NCBI GenBank assembly: GCA_041584055.1
Contig: JBFHER010000012.1
Location: 1 to 29,428, forward strand
DNA length: 29,428 nucleotides
Reading direction: 5' to 3'
DNA from: JBFHER01 sp041584055
GTDB lineage: Bacteria; Bacteroidota; Bacteroidia; Bacteroidales; UBA5342
The notes below the pieces were generated by a model, which had not been told where the DNA came from, ran no database searches, and saw only the letters and a program-made list of their open reading frames with translations. Positions 17,859 to 26,725 of this stretch are shown one piece after another (position 1 is the stretch's first letter; each line of letters opens with the position of its first letter). A program made the position numbers and the translations under genes.

Positions 17859-19412
17859 ATGAAAAACATTATAATCTTCCACTTCATTTTAGTGGGTATA
17901 CTTACAGCATGTATTTCCCCAAATATCAAGGAAAAGAATCTTGTTGAGAGGTACAGACCACAAATCCATTTTTCTCCGGACTCTATGTGTATGAACAATC
18001 CTAATGGAATGGTTTTTTATAAAGGTGAGTATCATTTATTTTATCAATATAATCCACATAGCACGGAATGGGGAAGCATGCATTGGGGGCATGCTGTGAG
18101 TGATGATTTGATTCATTGGGAACAACTTCCAATTGCCTTATACCCTGATAGCTTGGGCAACATTTTATCTGGTTCAGTAGTCATCGATTGGAAGAATACT
18201 TCTGGCCTTGGATCTGAATTAAATCCCCCCATGGTAGCTGTTTTTACTTACCAAAATTCAATTCTTGAGAAAGAAGGCAGTAATCAGTTTCAAACCCAGG
18301 GGATTGCGTTTAGTAATGATAGTGGACGGACATGGGAAAAATATGCTCATAATCCGGTACTTAATAATTTTGGGATGAAAGATTTTCGCGATCCTAAAGT
18401 ATTTTGGGATAATGAAACAGAGTACTGGATAATGGTACTTGCTGTTCATGACCATGTCAACATTTACTCATCAACTGATCTTTTAAATTGGGAGTTTGAA
18501 AGTGAATTTACTCCGAATTTCGGATCATTCGAAGGGATCTGGGAATGTCCTGATTTATTTCCATTAACAATGAAAAATGGCGAAGATAGAAAATGGGTTC
18601 TGCTTATCAGTTTAAGAAATGGGGCCCCAAATGGGGGCTCTGGGACTCAGTATTTTGTTGGAGAATTTAATGGTCATTATTTCATACCTGAGGGAAATAA
18701 AACTAAATGGCTTGATTTTGGTAGCGATAATTATGCAAGTGCGAGCTGGTCGGACATTCCCGAGGCGGATGGTAGAAGAATCAGCATTGGTTGGATGAAC
18801 AATTGGCAGTACGCTGATGAAATTCCAACTACTGCATGGCGTGGAGCAATGACGATACCCCGAAAATTATCATTGACCAAAATCTATGATCAAACCATGA
18901 TATCTTCGGAGCCAATAGAGGAGTTTGATGCTGCAGTGAGTGAAGTGAAAAAATTGCAACCTACTAAGGTTAATGGAGAGGTGTTAATCGAAAATGATTT
19001 TGAAACTCCTTCAGTGTTAACCCTACGATTTAATACCAGCCGGCGAACCGCACTAGGTTTTCCCGAAATTTTTGGTCTTAGGCTTTACAATGATATGAAT
19101 GAACAAGTAATGATTGGTATGGATAATCTAAACCAAATGATTTTTGTAGATAGAAGTATGGCAGGTTGGGATAATGAAAGTAATCTGTTTGCTAGAATAC
19201 ATTATGCACCATATTTCTACAATAGCGATGAAATAGAGTTAAAAATTTTTATCGATCGCTCTTCTGTTGAAATGTTTACAAAAGATGGTTTAGTTGTCAT
19301 GACCGAGCAGTACTACTCATCTGAACCATTAAATCGGATATCTATTTTAAGTAAGAATGGCGAAATTGAAATTTTAAATGGATCGATTAAGAAATTATTC
19401 TCAATTAGATAA
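17859..19412 (+). CDS. GH32-like lipoprotein lacking the catalytic nucleophile (GH32-4, predicted pseudoenzyme)
   Basis: This 517-residue lipoprotein starts 1 bp after the GH32-3 stop. The ATG at 17859 is chosen over the in-frame ATG at 17838 because it gives a clean lipoprotein signal, GILTAC (lipid Cys18). The fold is an intact GH32 propeller plus sandwich, with FYQYNP, MHWGHAVSDDL, FRDP (Asp178), WECPD (Glu229) and DRSSVEMFTKDG. The key motif, however, reads CMNNPNG: Trp to Cys at 44 and the nucleophile Asp to Asn at 47. Asn at this position should abolish hydrolysis in a retaining GH32 enzyme. There is no frameshift or stop, and the sequence is close to GH32-5, so it looks like a duplicate kept for binding or sensing. 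No acidic export signal follows the Cys, so it is probably periplasmic. Confidence 0.88.
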   Translation: MKNIIIFHFILVGILTACISPNIKEKNLVERYRPQIHFSPDSMCMNNPNGMVFYKGEYHLFYQYNPHSTEWGSMHWGHAVSDDLIHWEQLPIALYPDSLGNILSGSVVIDWKNTSGLGSELNPPMVAVFTYQNSILEKEGSNQFQTQGIAFSNDSGRTWEKYAHNPVLNNFGMKDFRDPKVFWDNETEYWIMVLAVHDHVNIYSSTDLLNWEFESEFTPNFGSFEGIWECPDLFPLTMKNGEDRKWVLLISLRNGAPNGGSGTQYFVGEFNGHYFIPEGNKTKWLDFGSDNYASASWSDIPEADGRRISIGWMNNWQYADEIPTTAWRGAMTIPRKLSLTKIYDQTMISSEPIEEFDAAVSEVKKLQPTKVNGEVLIENDFETPSVLTLRFNTSRRTALGFPEIFGLRLYNDMNEQVMIGMDNLNQMIFVDRSMAGWDNESNLFARIHYAPYFYNSDEIELKIFIDRSSVEMFTKDGLVVMTEQYYSSEPLNRISILSKNGEIEILNGSIKKLFSIR

Positions 19413-19429
19413 CTATTAAAAATTAAATT

Positions 19430-21010
19430 ATGAAAACTCAAATACTGTTAATATCAATTGTAATGATAATAGTTGTTGCCTGTAATAGTAACAACAAAAA
19501 TAAATCAATCAGTTCTGAAATTGAAACAAATCAAATGGAAGATTATCGTCCACAATATCACTTCACCCCCGATTCTATGTGGATGAACGATCCAAATGGC
19601 ATGGTTTATTACGAGGGTGAATACCATCTGTTTTACCAGTATTATCCCAATAGTACCGTTTGGGGGCCCATGCACTGGGGACATGCCGTAAGTCATGATA
19701 TGATTCACTGGGAACACCTGCCTATCGCACTTTATCCAGATTCATTAGGCTATATCTTTTCAGGAAGTGCAGTTATCGATTGGGAGAATACAACAGGCTT
19801 TGGATCTACTGAAAACCCACCAATGATTGCGATTTATACCTATCATGATCCTAAAGGAGAGAAGGCGGGCACAGATACCTATCAAACACAAGGCATTGCC
19901 TATAGTCTTGACAAAGGACGTAGCTGGACTAAATACAAGAACAACCCGGTACTACCTAATCCGGGTATTCGAGACTTTCGCGATCCAAAAGTGATTTGGC
20001 ACAAAGAAACTGGAAAATGGGTGATGGTGTTTGCTGCGCAGGACAGGGTTAAATTTTACACCTCTCCAAACCTGATAGACTGGACCTTTGAAAGCGATTT
20101 TGGAATGGAGTTGGGAGCACATGGCGGTGTATGGGAATGTCCCGACATTTTTCCTTTATCGATTGAGGAAAGCAATGAAGAAAAGTGGGTTCTGCTTGTA
20201 AGCATCAATCCGGGAGGCCCAAATTTTGGCTCTGCAACACAATATTTCGTGGGGGATTTTGATGGACAAGGATTTATACCTTCATCCGAAGAAACGAATT
20301 GGATCGATTATGGAGCCGATAATTATGCTGGTGTTACCTGGTCTGATATTCCTGAAAACGATGGGCGACGATTGTTTATTGGTTGGATGAGCAACTGGCT
20401 ATATGCGACAAAAGTGCCCACAGAAAGATGGCGCAGTGCGATGACGATTCCGAGGGAATTGCAATTAATCAAGGACAATAATGAATACAAGCTAATTTCC
20501 ATCCCGGTGATTGAGCAAAACAAACTTCGAAAGGGGAAAATAAGTATGGAAGCCCAAGTTGTATCAGGGGAGGCTACTGTTGAAACCGGTGATATCAATT
20601 TGATGCAGTCTGAACTTAAACTAACATTCCAGTTGAATGAAGATTCACAATTTGGAATTGCTGAGGAGTTTGGATTAGAACTTTCCAATAGTATTGGACA
20701 AACACTTCGAATAGGCTATGATCAGACGAAGCGTAAGTTTTATATCGACCGATCCAAAGCAGGTAGGTTTGAGTTTTCCACACTTTTCGCAGCAAAACAC
20801 TATGCACCTTACGAGGCGAAAAGCCAGCTTGAGTTACGAATATTTATGGATGCCTCATCAGTAGAGGTTTTTGTTGACGGAGGTCAATTGGCGATGACAG
20901 ATATTGTATTTCCAGATGCACCCTACAAACAGATGAAAATATATTCTTTAAATGGGCATACAAAATTATTGGAGAGTGAATTCTGGAACATGGATACGAT
21001 CTGGAAATAG
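19430..21010 (+). CDS. GH32 exo-beta-fructosidase-type lipoprotein (GH32-5)
   Basis: This 526-residue lipoprotein has signal IIVVAC (lipid Cys18). The residues after it, NSNNKNKS, are not acidic, suggesting the periplasmic face rather than the surface. All GH32 catalytic positions are canonical: WMNDPNG (Asp54), FYQYYP, MHWGHAVSHD, FRDP (Asp185), WECPD (Glu236). The C-terminal sandwich has DASSVEVFVDGGQ. Size and layout fit the two-domain exo-acting fructosidases of Bacteroidota fructan loci, which release fructose from imported oligosaccharides. That would supply both the sensor and the permease. The preceding gene is its inactive-looking paralogue, 17 bp upstream. It is the last gene of the block, followed by a terminator at 21099-21126. 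Confidence 0.93.
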   Translation: MKTQILLISIVMIIVVACNSNNKNKSISSEIETNQMEDYRPQYHFTPDSMWMNDPNGMVYYEGEYHLFYQYYPNSTVWGPMHWGHAVSHDMIHWEHLPIALYPDSLGYIFSGSAVIDWENTTGFGSTENPPMIAIYTYHDPKGEKAGTDTYQTQGIAYSLDKGRSWTKYKNNPVLPNPGIRDFRDPKVIWHKETGKWVMVFAAQDRVKFYTSPNLIDWTFESDFGMELGAHGGVWECPDIFPLSIEESNEEKWVLLVSINPGGPNFGSATQYFVGDFDGQGFIPSSEETNWIDYGADNYAGVTWSDIPENDGRRLFIGWMSNWLYATKVPTERWRSAMTIPRELQLIKDNNEYKLISIPVIEQNKLRKGKISMEAQVVSGEATVETGDINLMQSELKLTFQLNEDSQFGIAEEFGLELSNSIGQTLRIGYDQTKRKFYIDRSKAGRFEFSTLFAAKHYAPYEAKSQLELRIFMDASSVEVFVDGGQLAMTDIVFPDAPYKQMKIYSLNGHTKLLESEFWNMDTIWK

Positions 21011-21098
21011 ATAACATTGGCATTTCCTGAAGCTGCTTACTGGAGTTCAGGGCTTATGCAAGGCAATTGAATTTGGTGTTAGTTTAATTGGGACTTTA

Positions 21099-21126
21099 GG
21101 GGGTGTTTGGTAGGCATCCCCTTTTT
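21099..21126 (+). terminator. Intrinsic terminator after the GH32 block
   Basis: GGGGGTG (21099-21105) pairs with CATCCCC (21115-21121), including one G-T pair, across a 9-nt loop, followed by five T (21122-21126). The opposite strand has no T run after the stem, so it serves the + strand only. Confidence 0.75.
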
Positions 21127-21150
21127 CTTGGATCGTTGGTAAGTAATCTT

Positions 21151-23940
21151 TTATGAGAATTTTGATGGCGATACACCGAATTGTTCTTTAAAACATTTCG
21201 TAAAATATGATGGAGATGAGAAGCCTACTTCATAGGCTATTTCAGAGACGCTTTTACCGCTTGTTTTTAGCAAGGGTAAGGCCATCCGAAGTTTTATCAG
21301 TCGTATGTATTCACTTACCGACATGCCCGTAAGTTTCTTTATCTTACGATAAAGATGTACTCTGGAAAGTCCTAAAAGACTGCCCAGTTCCTCCACCGAA
21401 AACTCTTCTTTATCCAGATTAGCCTCGATGTGAGCAGATAGTTTCTTTAAAAATTTCTTGTCAAGATGGGAAATTCGCGCATCGTCTTCATCAAAACTTT
21501 CTGTCCCTCTGTATTTCTCATGCAATGTTCGCCGGAGTTCCAATAACTTTTTCACCCTTACCTGTAAATGCTTACTGTTAAAAGGTTTTGGGATATAAGA
21601 ATCGGCTCCTTCTTCTAAGCCTTCTATTCGCTGTTCCACCGAGGAGCGCGCAGTGAGAAGAATTACAGGGATATGACAGGTTTTAACGTCAGATTTCAAT
21701 ATACGGGTCATTTCCAATCCATCCATTTCTGGCATCATAATATCACTCACCACCAGATCAGGATTTTCTTCTTCGATAATCTCCAGACCTTTCCTTCCGT
21801 TCTCTGCTTCAAATATTGTATACATGGGAGCTAAACTCTCCTTAATGTAATCCCTCACATCCTTATGATCCTCCACAATTAAGACCACCTGTTTATGATT
21901 TTCAACTCCTGTGACCTTATTAGAATTGCCGTCACCTTCCTTCAATAAATCAACTGTCTTATCCCCTTCCGGTGTTTCATGTTTTCCTTCACGTACAACC
22001 TTTTCATCCATCATCTCTCCTGAGGTGAGGTGTTTTTTACCTAAGGGAAGATGTATGAAAAATGTAGTCCCCATCCCCACAGTACTTTCAACTTCAATTT
22101 TTCCATGATGTAATTCCACAAAACCTTTTGAGAGAGGCAGGCCAAGCCCGGTTCCGGTAATTGAATCACTTTTACCCACCTGATAAAAACGATCGAACAA
22201 TTTAGGAAGGTGTTCCCTTGAAATTCCTTTTCCGGTATCACTAATCTTTAAAATCACTTCCTCCTCATAATTAATTGGAACAGGCACGTGGGATTTCTTC
22301 AATGTGATTTGAATATCACCTCCTTTCATGGTGAATTTAAATGCATTGGACAACACATTGAAGATGACTTTGTCAAGTTTATCCCAATCAAACCAAACGA
22401 AGCATTCTTTAAATTCGGATTGAAAAAAGAAATTTATTTCATTTTTTTTGGCTAGATCCATAAAGGCTTCCTGCACTTCTTTAACAAAGGACACGATATC
22501 ATAATTGCCAGCCTCAAGCTGCATCTTTTCATTTTCAAGTTTCCGAAAATCCATCAATTGATTTATTAATTTCAGTAACCTTAGGGTGTTTTTATGCATC
22601 AAAGCAAATTGTCGTTTATGTTTAACAGATACTTCTTCTGACTTGATCAGATCTTCCAGGGGACCCGAAATCAAGGTCAGCGGAGTTCTGAACTCATGAG
22701 ATATGTTCGTAAAAAAACGCAGTTTAGCCTGTGTTGCTTCTTCAAGTTTATTAGATACTTCAATTAATTTATCTCGTTGTGAGATTATCTCTACATTTTG
22801 TTTTTCGATTTCCTGTTTCTGATTCTCCAGAATAACATTGGCTTTAATCTTGTTACGAAAAGCGCGAAAGACAAGAACCACAAGAATCACATTTGCAAAA
22901 AGCATGGTCAAAACAATAATCAATAATATCTTCTGACTTTGGTATTTGGAAATCTGTACATCCAAAACGTTTTTTTGAGATTCGATCTTTCCCTGAAGCG
23001 AAACTACCTGCTCAGTCTGCAGTTTTACCACCTTGGCGTTTGTGGAGTCGATCACCACCGTTTCAAGAAGATTCTCCTTCTTGTAAGGAAGCTTATGAAG
23101 GATTTGCTGGGCAATGTTCAAGGCTTCCTTTCCACCTGTTGGATAGAGAAATGTTGCATTAAGTATTTTATCCATCACATATTGAATTCCTCCTTCCTGG
23201 CCGGATAATCCGTCAATTCCCAGAAAATAGTACTTCTTTTCAAGGTTTCGTTCCTTTGCTGTCAGGTATGCCCCTTTAGCCATAACATCATTATGGGCAT
23301 AAATGAGGTCAAAATCAAGTGTTTCTATCGCTTTTGCCATTTGAATCCTGGCCTGGGCCGCATTCCAGTTTCCGGCTTCTGATTCTACAATTCTAATTTC
23401 AGGATAGGCAGAAAGTACATCAGAAAAACCATTATGACGCTCAATTGCTGGTGATGAACCCGATAATCCGGTAATTTCAAAAATATCACCTTTCCCCTTT
23501 AACAACCTGGCAGCATAACGACCTGCTTCCTGGCCAATCTTGTAATTATCAGCTCCAATAAAAGCAGAATACGCATTAGACATGATTTTTCGGTCAATAA
23601 CGATTACGGGAATGCCTTGATTATAAACCTCTTCTACTATTGGAGTTAGAGGCGCCGATTCATTCGGTGAAACAATTAACAGATCGATGCCTTGATTTAG
23701 GAATTGCTTGATTTGATTTATCTGAAGTGTATTGTCATTTTGGGCATCCTTTATTTCCAGCGCCATATTAGGATAGAACGCCAATTCTATCAGCATCTCA
23801 CGATGCATGGTTTCTCTCCAAAGGTCCTCGGTTGTGCATTGGGAAAAGCCGATTTTGAACTTGTCAGAACCAAAAATAGAAATCCTTACAGTAATTGCCA
23901 GAAAGAGAAATATAAACGTAAGCGACTTGCTGTTAATCAT
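21151..23940 (-). CDS. Hybrid two-component system regulator with sugar-binding periplasmic sensor
   Basis: This 929-residue one-protein sensor and activator probably controls the whole fructan locus. Domains in order are: signal or membrane segment (about 1-24); a type I periplasmic sugar-binding-protein domain (about 28-305, with IDLLIVSPNE, PVIVIDR and FDLIYAHNDVMAKGA); transmembrane helix (about 338-360); coiled coil; HisKA with NISHEFRTP (phospho-His415); HATPase with N box (about 524-537), SDTGKGIS and GTGLGL; a receiver with phospho-Asp733 and Lys785; and an AraC-type double HTH (about 845-929). This replaces the usual Y_Y_Y propeller sensor and matches BT1754, which binds fructose directly. 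It reads against the GH32 block, with its stop 140 bp from GH32-5. The fructose ligand is inferred from that precedent and the neighbours. Confidence 0.95.
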   Translation of the reverse strand: MINSKSLTFIFLFLAITVRISIFGSDKFKIGFSQCTTEDLWRETMHREMLIELAFYPNMALEIKDAQNDNTLQINQIKQFLNQGIDLLIVSPNESAPLTPIVEEVYNQGIPVIVIDRKIMSNAYSAFIGADNYKIGQEAGRYAARLLKGKGDIFEITGLSGSSPAIERHNGFSDVLSAYPEIRIVESEAGNWNAAQARIQMAKAIETLDFDLIYAHNDVMAKGAYLTAKERNLEKKYYFLGIDGLSGQEGGIQYVMDKILNATFLYPTGGKEALNIAQQILHKLPYKKENLLETVVIDSTNAKVVKLQTEQVVSLQGKIESQKNVLDVQISKYQSQKILLIIVLTMLFANVILVVLVFRAFRNKIKANVILENQKQEIEKQNVEIISQRDKLIEVSNKLEEATQAKLRFFTNISHEFRTPLTLISGPLEDLIKSEEVSVKHKRQFALMHKNTLRLLKLINQLMDFRKLENEKMQLEAGNYDIVSFVKEVQEAFMDLAKKNEINFFFQSEFKECFVWFDWDKLDKVIFNVLSNAFKFTMKGGDIQITLKKSHVPVPINYEEEVILKISDTGKGISREHLPKLFDRFYQVGKSDSITGTGLGLPLSKGFVELHHGKIEVESTVGMGTTFFIHLPLGKKHLTSGEMMDEKVVREGKHETPEGDKTVDLLKEGDGNSNKVTGVENHKQVVLIVEDHKDVRDYIKESLAPMYTIFEAENGRKGLEIIEEENPDLVVSDIMMPEMDGLEMTRILKSDVKTCHIPVILLTARSSVEQRIEGLEEGADSYIPKPFNSKHLQVRVKKLLELRRTLHEKYRGTESFDEDDARISHLDKKFLKKLSAHIEANLDKEEFSVEELGSLLGLSRVHLYRKIKKLTGMSVSEYIRLIKLRMALPLLKTSGKSVSEIAYEVGFSSPSYFTKCFKEQFGVSPSKFS

Positions 23941-23961
23941 TGATTCATTTCTTTTAAAAAA

Positions 23962-23969
23962 TAAAGATA
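23962..23969 (-). promoter_or_regulatory. Possible -7 box of the regulator gene
   Basis: On the minus strand this reads TATCTTTA, one base off TAnnTTTG, 21 bp before the regulator start codon. No convincing -33 element is visible. GTAACAT followed by CAAGG at 23991-24002 just upstream echoes the operator repeat at 497-513 with five bases missing, so autoregulation is conceivable. Confidence 0.3.
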
Positions 23970-24155
23970 CTTAATTCAATAATATTTTAAGTAACATCAA
24001 GGAAAGAATGCTTTGGATGGGTTTGTATTTCAACTTTTTTATAATAAATCATAAGACATTTCCACTAAATTTATATTTTTATATTTAATGTTTGATTGTG
24101 GATGTCACATTTGTTTTTTACTTTTCTCGGGTGTCTTTCCTTTTGCATTAATCCC

Positions 24156-24163
24156 TATATTTG
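24156..24163 (+). promoter_or_regulatory. Bacteroidota -7 promoter box upstream of the lyase-like gene
   Basis: TATATTTG matches TAnnTTTG exactly. It lies in the AT-rich gap divergent from the regulator gene (23941-24284) and would give a leader of roughly 115 nt to the preferred start at 24285. The -33 region is weak. The rest of this gap holds no gene that I can see. Confidence 0.5.
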
Positions 24164-24284
24164 TCTGTATCAAGGTTGAAAGACATTAATGCTGAATCTA
24201 TCATGAATTTGGATGCAAGGATTTCGAGTCAATGAATCGAAAATAGTTCAAGTGAACGAAATGCCTAACACAATAAATAATCGT

Positions 24285-26534
24285 ATGAAACAACCATATT
24301 ATAAGCTCAGAATCATTATTGCGTTAATAATAAGTATTGTTATTTCACAACAAGAAAGTAAGGCAGGAAATATTATTGATGCTACAGATTACTCGTATTG
24401 GAGAAATCTGGCTCAAACTTCAAAAATGTATGGGGCAATGAAAATAAGCGCCGTGAAAATCGCAAACCAGGGTGATGGTGAAACAAGGGATGTGATGGGC
24501 GCCAATGCCTTGGCCTATATTCTTGACCCAATTAATAAAAGGAATTATATCAACGCAATTAAAAATAAATTCGAAACCAGAATCCGTACAATGGAAATTG
24601 GGACTGGTGCTGCCACTTCTTCTGTGCCATCCCATGAGCTCTTACATGCGCTTTTGGCGCTGGATGTTATTCGTGATGAGCTGGATGAGGCAAGCCTTGC
24701 TAGATACGAGAACGATTTAAGGGATAAAATCTTTAAATTGGTAACAACGCAATGGAAACCGCATGGTATCGCCATGCGAATGATGTGGTATAAATATGTG
24801 AATGACACGGCAAACTTTGCTGCAGCAAAAAAACAATACGATACGGACTTAGCGATACATTTTTTCCAGGATGGTTATTCTCCTGCCGGAAATGGCTATG
24901 TAATAGGTCGATTTAATCACATCGGACGAGGGGCTAAAAATTCTGTTTTCGATCTGATGGAATACATGGGATACAACGACTATTTTAGTAATCCGGGCTT
25001 GCGTAATATGCATGAATTTATGTACGGTTATGCAGCTGCTCCATTTGGAGCGAATATGTTTTATGGTGACACGAGGGGAAGCGGAATCCCCTGGGCTGTG
25101 AATGGCGCTGAAATATCCACACCAACCATTGCGAGAGCTGCCCGATTTTCTGATAAGGCATACAAATGGGCTATGTGGAAGTTAAAGGAACAAGGTGGAC
25201 TGACACAGGAGACGGCAACGCTTCAGGGGTATTTATTGTCCTATGTTATGATGGCAGGTTCTGCTTCAAAAAACAACCCGATTGAAATCAATTTAGATGA
25301 AGCAGAAATGGCCCCCAGCCGGATTTTTGATAATTATGCTGCATTAATTGGGAACAATCAATCCAAAGATGCTTTGTATTTAAGTGTTTTGTCAATGACT
25401 GAAAAAGTGGATTGGCATGCGCAACACGAAGCCAATTCTATTGGTCTGTCAGGGTATGGCGAAAGGATTTTGAGAAATTCCGGATATGATGGTCCAAATA
25501 ATGACGTTTCAGCGGAAGGGCTCACAAGTTCATGGGATTTTATTAAGTATAACTCTGAATCCGGAAATGTTGTAATGATTGACGGTGAGCGACACAGCAG
25601 TAAATATGGCAACGGAATAACAGAAGGGGTTGTTGGTACCAGTATTGAATACTTCAGAGCTTGCAGCAAAACAGCAATCAAAGGAGAACATTGCCGAGAT
25701 GTGATGTTTGTGCAGGCAGCGGATGGGGTGAATGGATATTATATTGTTATGGATCATGTAACAACCGATGTTCCCGGGGCAATGATCAACATCGTTTGGC
25801 ATCCCAACACAGCAATCCTGGAATCGGTTGAGGACAAAAAATACTATCATTCAGAACTCAAGGAGAAAGAGGGAGCCTTAGGTCCTGTGTTGTATAGCAC
25901 CAATACTGTAAAGTTGGCCACTTTCCTTGGTACGCCTCCGGTTTCAGTTGAAAAGAGAGAGATGGTGAATCAGATGAGGGGGCACCATTATCGTGCAGAG
26001 TACCTGTATAACAACTATTCGACAAACAATAACAACGCGGATATTCTGACAGTGCTTTTCCCTGGAGATCAGAACCATGCTATCGGCAGTTTGGCCAGAG
26101 TAACAACAGGGGCATATACCGGGTGTATCATTCAACAAGGAGATGTTGAAGATGTAGCGCTTACGTCGACAGGAACATCCCTGGCATCAAATAAAACGGC
26201 ATCGTTTCTTGCTGAGAATGTCGTTTACAGAATGCTTGCCGGAAAATTGCGTACTTATTTTGTAAAGGGTATCTCATTTAAGTCAGGGCAGACCATTCCA
26301 ACGGGTTTTAAAGCGGATGCCCCGGTTACTCTCTATATGACTGCTGCAGGTGAGGGAAAGGGGATGTCTGGTCAAATCATTTCTTCCGGCACCAAAGTGA
26401 CCTTTTATGTATCTGGCATCGCAGCCGTGAGATTAGATGGAAGAAAAATTCCTTTTGATATTTCAAATCCTGGTTCTGTTAGCGTTACCATTCCTGAAGG
26501 AACTTATAAAATTGATCTTGTTGGTCTTTCTTAG
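24285..26534 (+). CDS. Heparinase II/III-like protein, putative polysaccharide lyase
   Basis: This 749-residue secreted protein uses the start at 24285 because it gives a classic signal peptide (hydrophobic IIIALIISIVIS, cleavage near SKAG). In-frame ATGs at 24213 and 24261 would only add a polar leader. The N-terminal two thirds is helix-rich, with conserved-looking blocks SVPSHELLHALLALD, RFNHIGRGAKNSVFDLMEYMGY and FYGDTRGSG, fitting an alpha/alpha toroid. The C-terminal part has the heparinase II/III-type pattern HEANSIGLSGYGERILRNSGYDG and a beta-rich tail. Candidate catalytic residues are the Asn-His of RFNHIG and Tyr/His in the following blocks. The substrate is unknown: lyases cut uronic-acid polymers, so fructan is not expected. 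It is divergent from the regulator gene and could be co-regulated or belong to a separate function. No T9SS tail is present. Confidence 0.7.
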   Translation: MKQPYYKLRIIIALIISIVISQQESKAGNIIDATDYSYWRNLAQTSKMYGAMKISAVKIANQGDGETRDVMGANALAYILDPINKRNYINAIKNKFETRIRTMEIGTGAATSSVPSHELLHALLALDVIRDELDEASLARYENDLRDKIFKLVTTQWKPHGIAMRMMWYKYVNDTANFAAAKKQYDTDLAIHFFQDGYSPAGNGYVIGRFNHIGRGAKNSVFDLMEYMGYNDYFSNPGLRNMHEFMYGYAAAPFGANMFYGDTRGSGIPWAVNGAEISTPTIARAARFSDKAYKWAMWKLKEQGGLTQETATLQGYLLSYVMMAGSASKNNPIEINLDEAEMAPSRIFDNYAALIGNNQSKDALYLSVLSMTEKVDWHAQHEANSIGLSGYGERILRNSGYDGPNNDVSAEGLTSSWDFIKYNSESGNVVMIDGERHSSKYGNGITEGVVGTSIEYFRACSKTAIKGEHCRDVMFVQAADGVNGYYIVMDHVTTDVPGAMINIVWHPNTAILESVEDKKYYHSELKEKEGALGPVLYSTNTVKLATFLGTPPVSVEKREMVNQMRGHHYRAEYLYNNYSTNNNNADILTVLFPGDQNHAIGSLARVTTGAYTGCIIQQGDVEDVALTSTGTSLASNKTASFLAENVVYRMLAGKLRTYFVKGISFKSGQTIPTGFKADAPVTLYMTAAGEGKGMSGQIISSGTKVTFYVSGIAAVRLDGRKIPFDISNPGSVSVTIPEGTYKIDLVGLS

Positions 26535-26569
26535 ATTACATTCTATAACTCGGTGAGGTCTCAATAAAA

Positions 26570-26618
26570 CTTCGTAGTTCTCTGTGGTTCCTTCGTTGTT
26601 CTTCGTGCAACAGCCATT
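26570..26618. repeat. Degenerate intergenic repeat, copy 1
   Basis: This 49-bp element, rich in CTTCGT and CTCTGTG words, matches the copy at 26677-26725 at 42 of 49 positions, with starts 107 bp apart. Its words resemble a class of non-coding repeats scattered in many bacterial genomes, and CACAAAGAGCCACTGAG between the copies is partly complementary to them. Confidence 0.75.
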
Positions 26619-26676
26619 CCAGAGAATAAGCGCTATATCACAAAGAGCCACTGAGTAAATCAAAGTGCCTCAAAGG

Positions 26677-26725
26677 CTTCGTGGTGCTCTGTGTCTTCTT
26701 CGTTGTTCTTCGTGTAACAACCATT
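26677..26725. repeat. Degenerate intergenic repeat, copy 2
   Basis: This is the second copy of the 49-bp element at 26570-26618, with 7 mismatches. The identical core is TTCGTTGTTCTTCGTG. The same orientation in both copies indicates direct, not inverted, duplication. Confidence 0.75.

Noticed and set aside
17859..19412. GH32-4 as a pseudogene
   Set aside because: The frame is complete with an intact signal, stabiliser and acid/base motifs and C-terminal domain; only the nucleophile motif is altered, so a pseudoenzyme fits better than decay.
24213..24284. Upstream start of the lyase-like gene
   Set aside because: It would place 24 polar residues before the signal peptide that begins cleanly at 24285, although it cannot be fully excluded.
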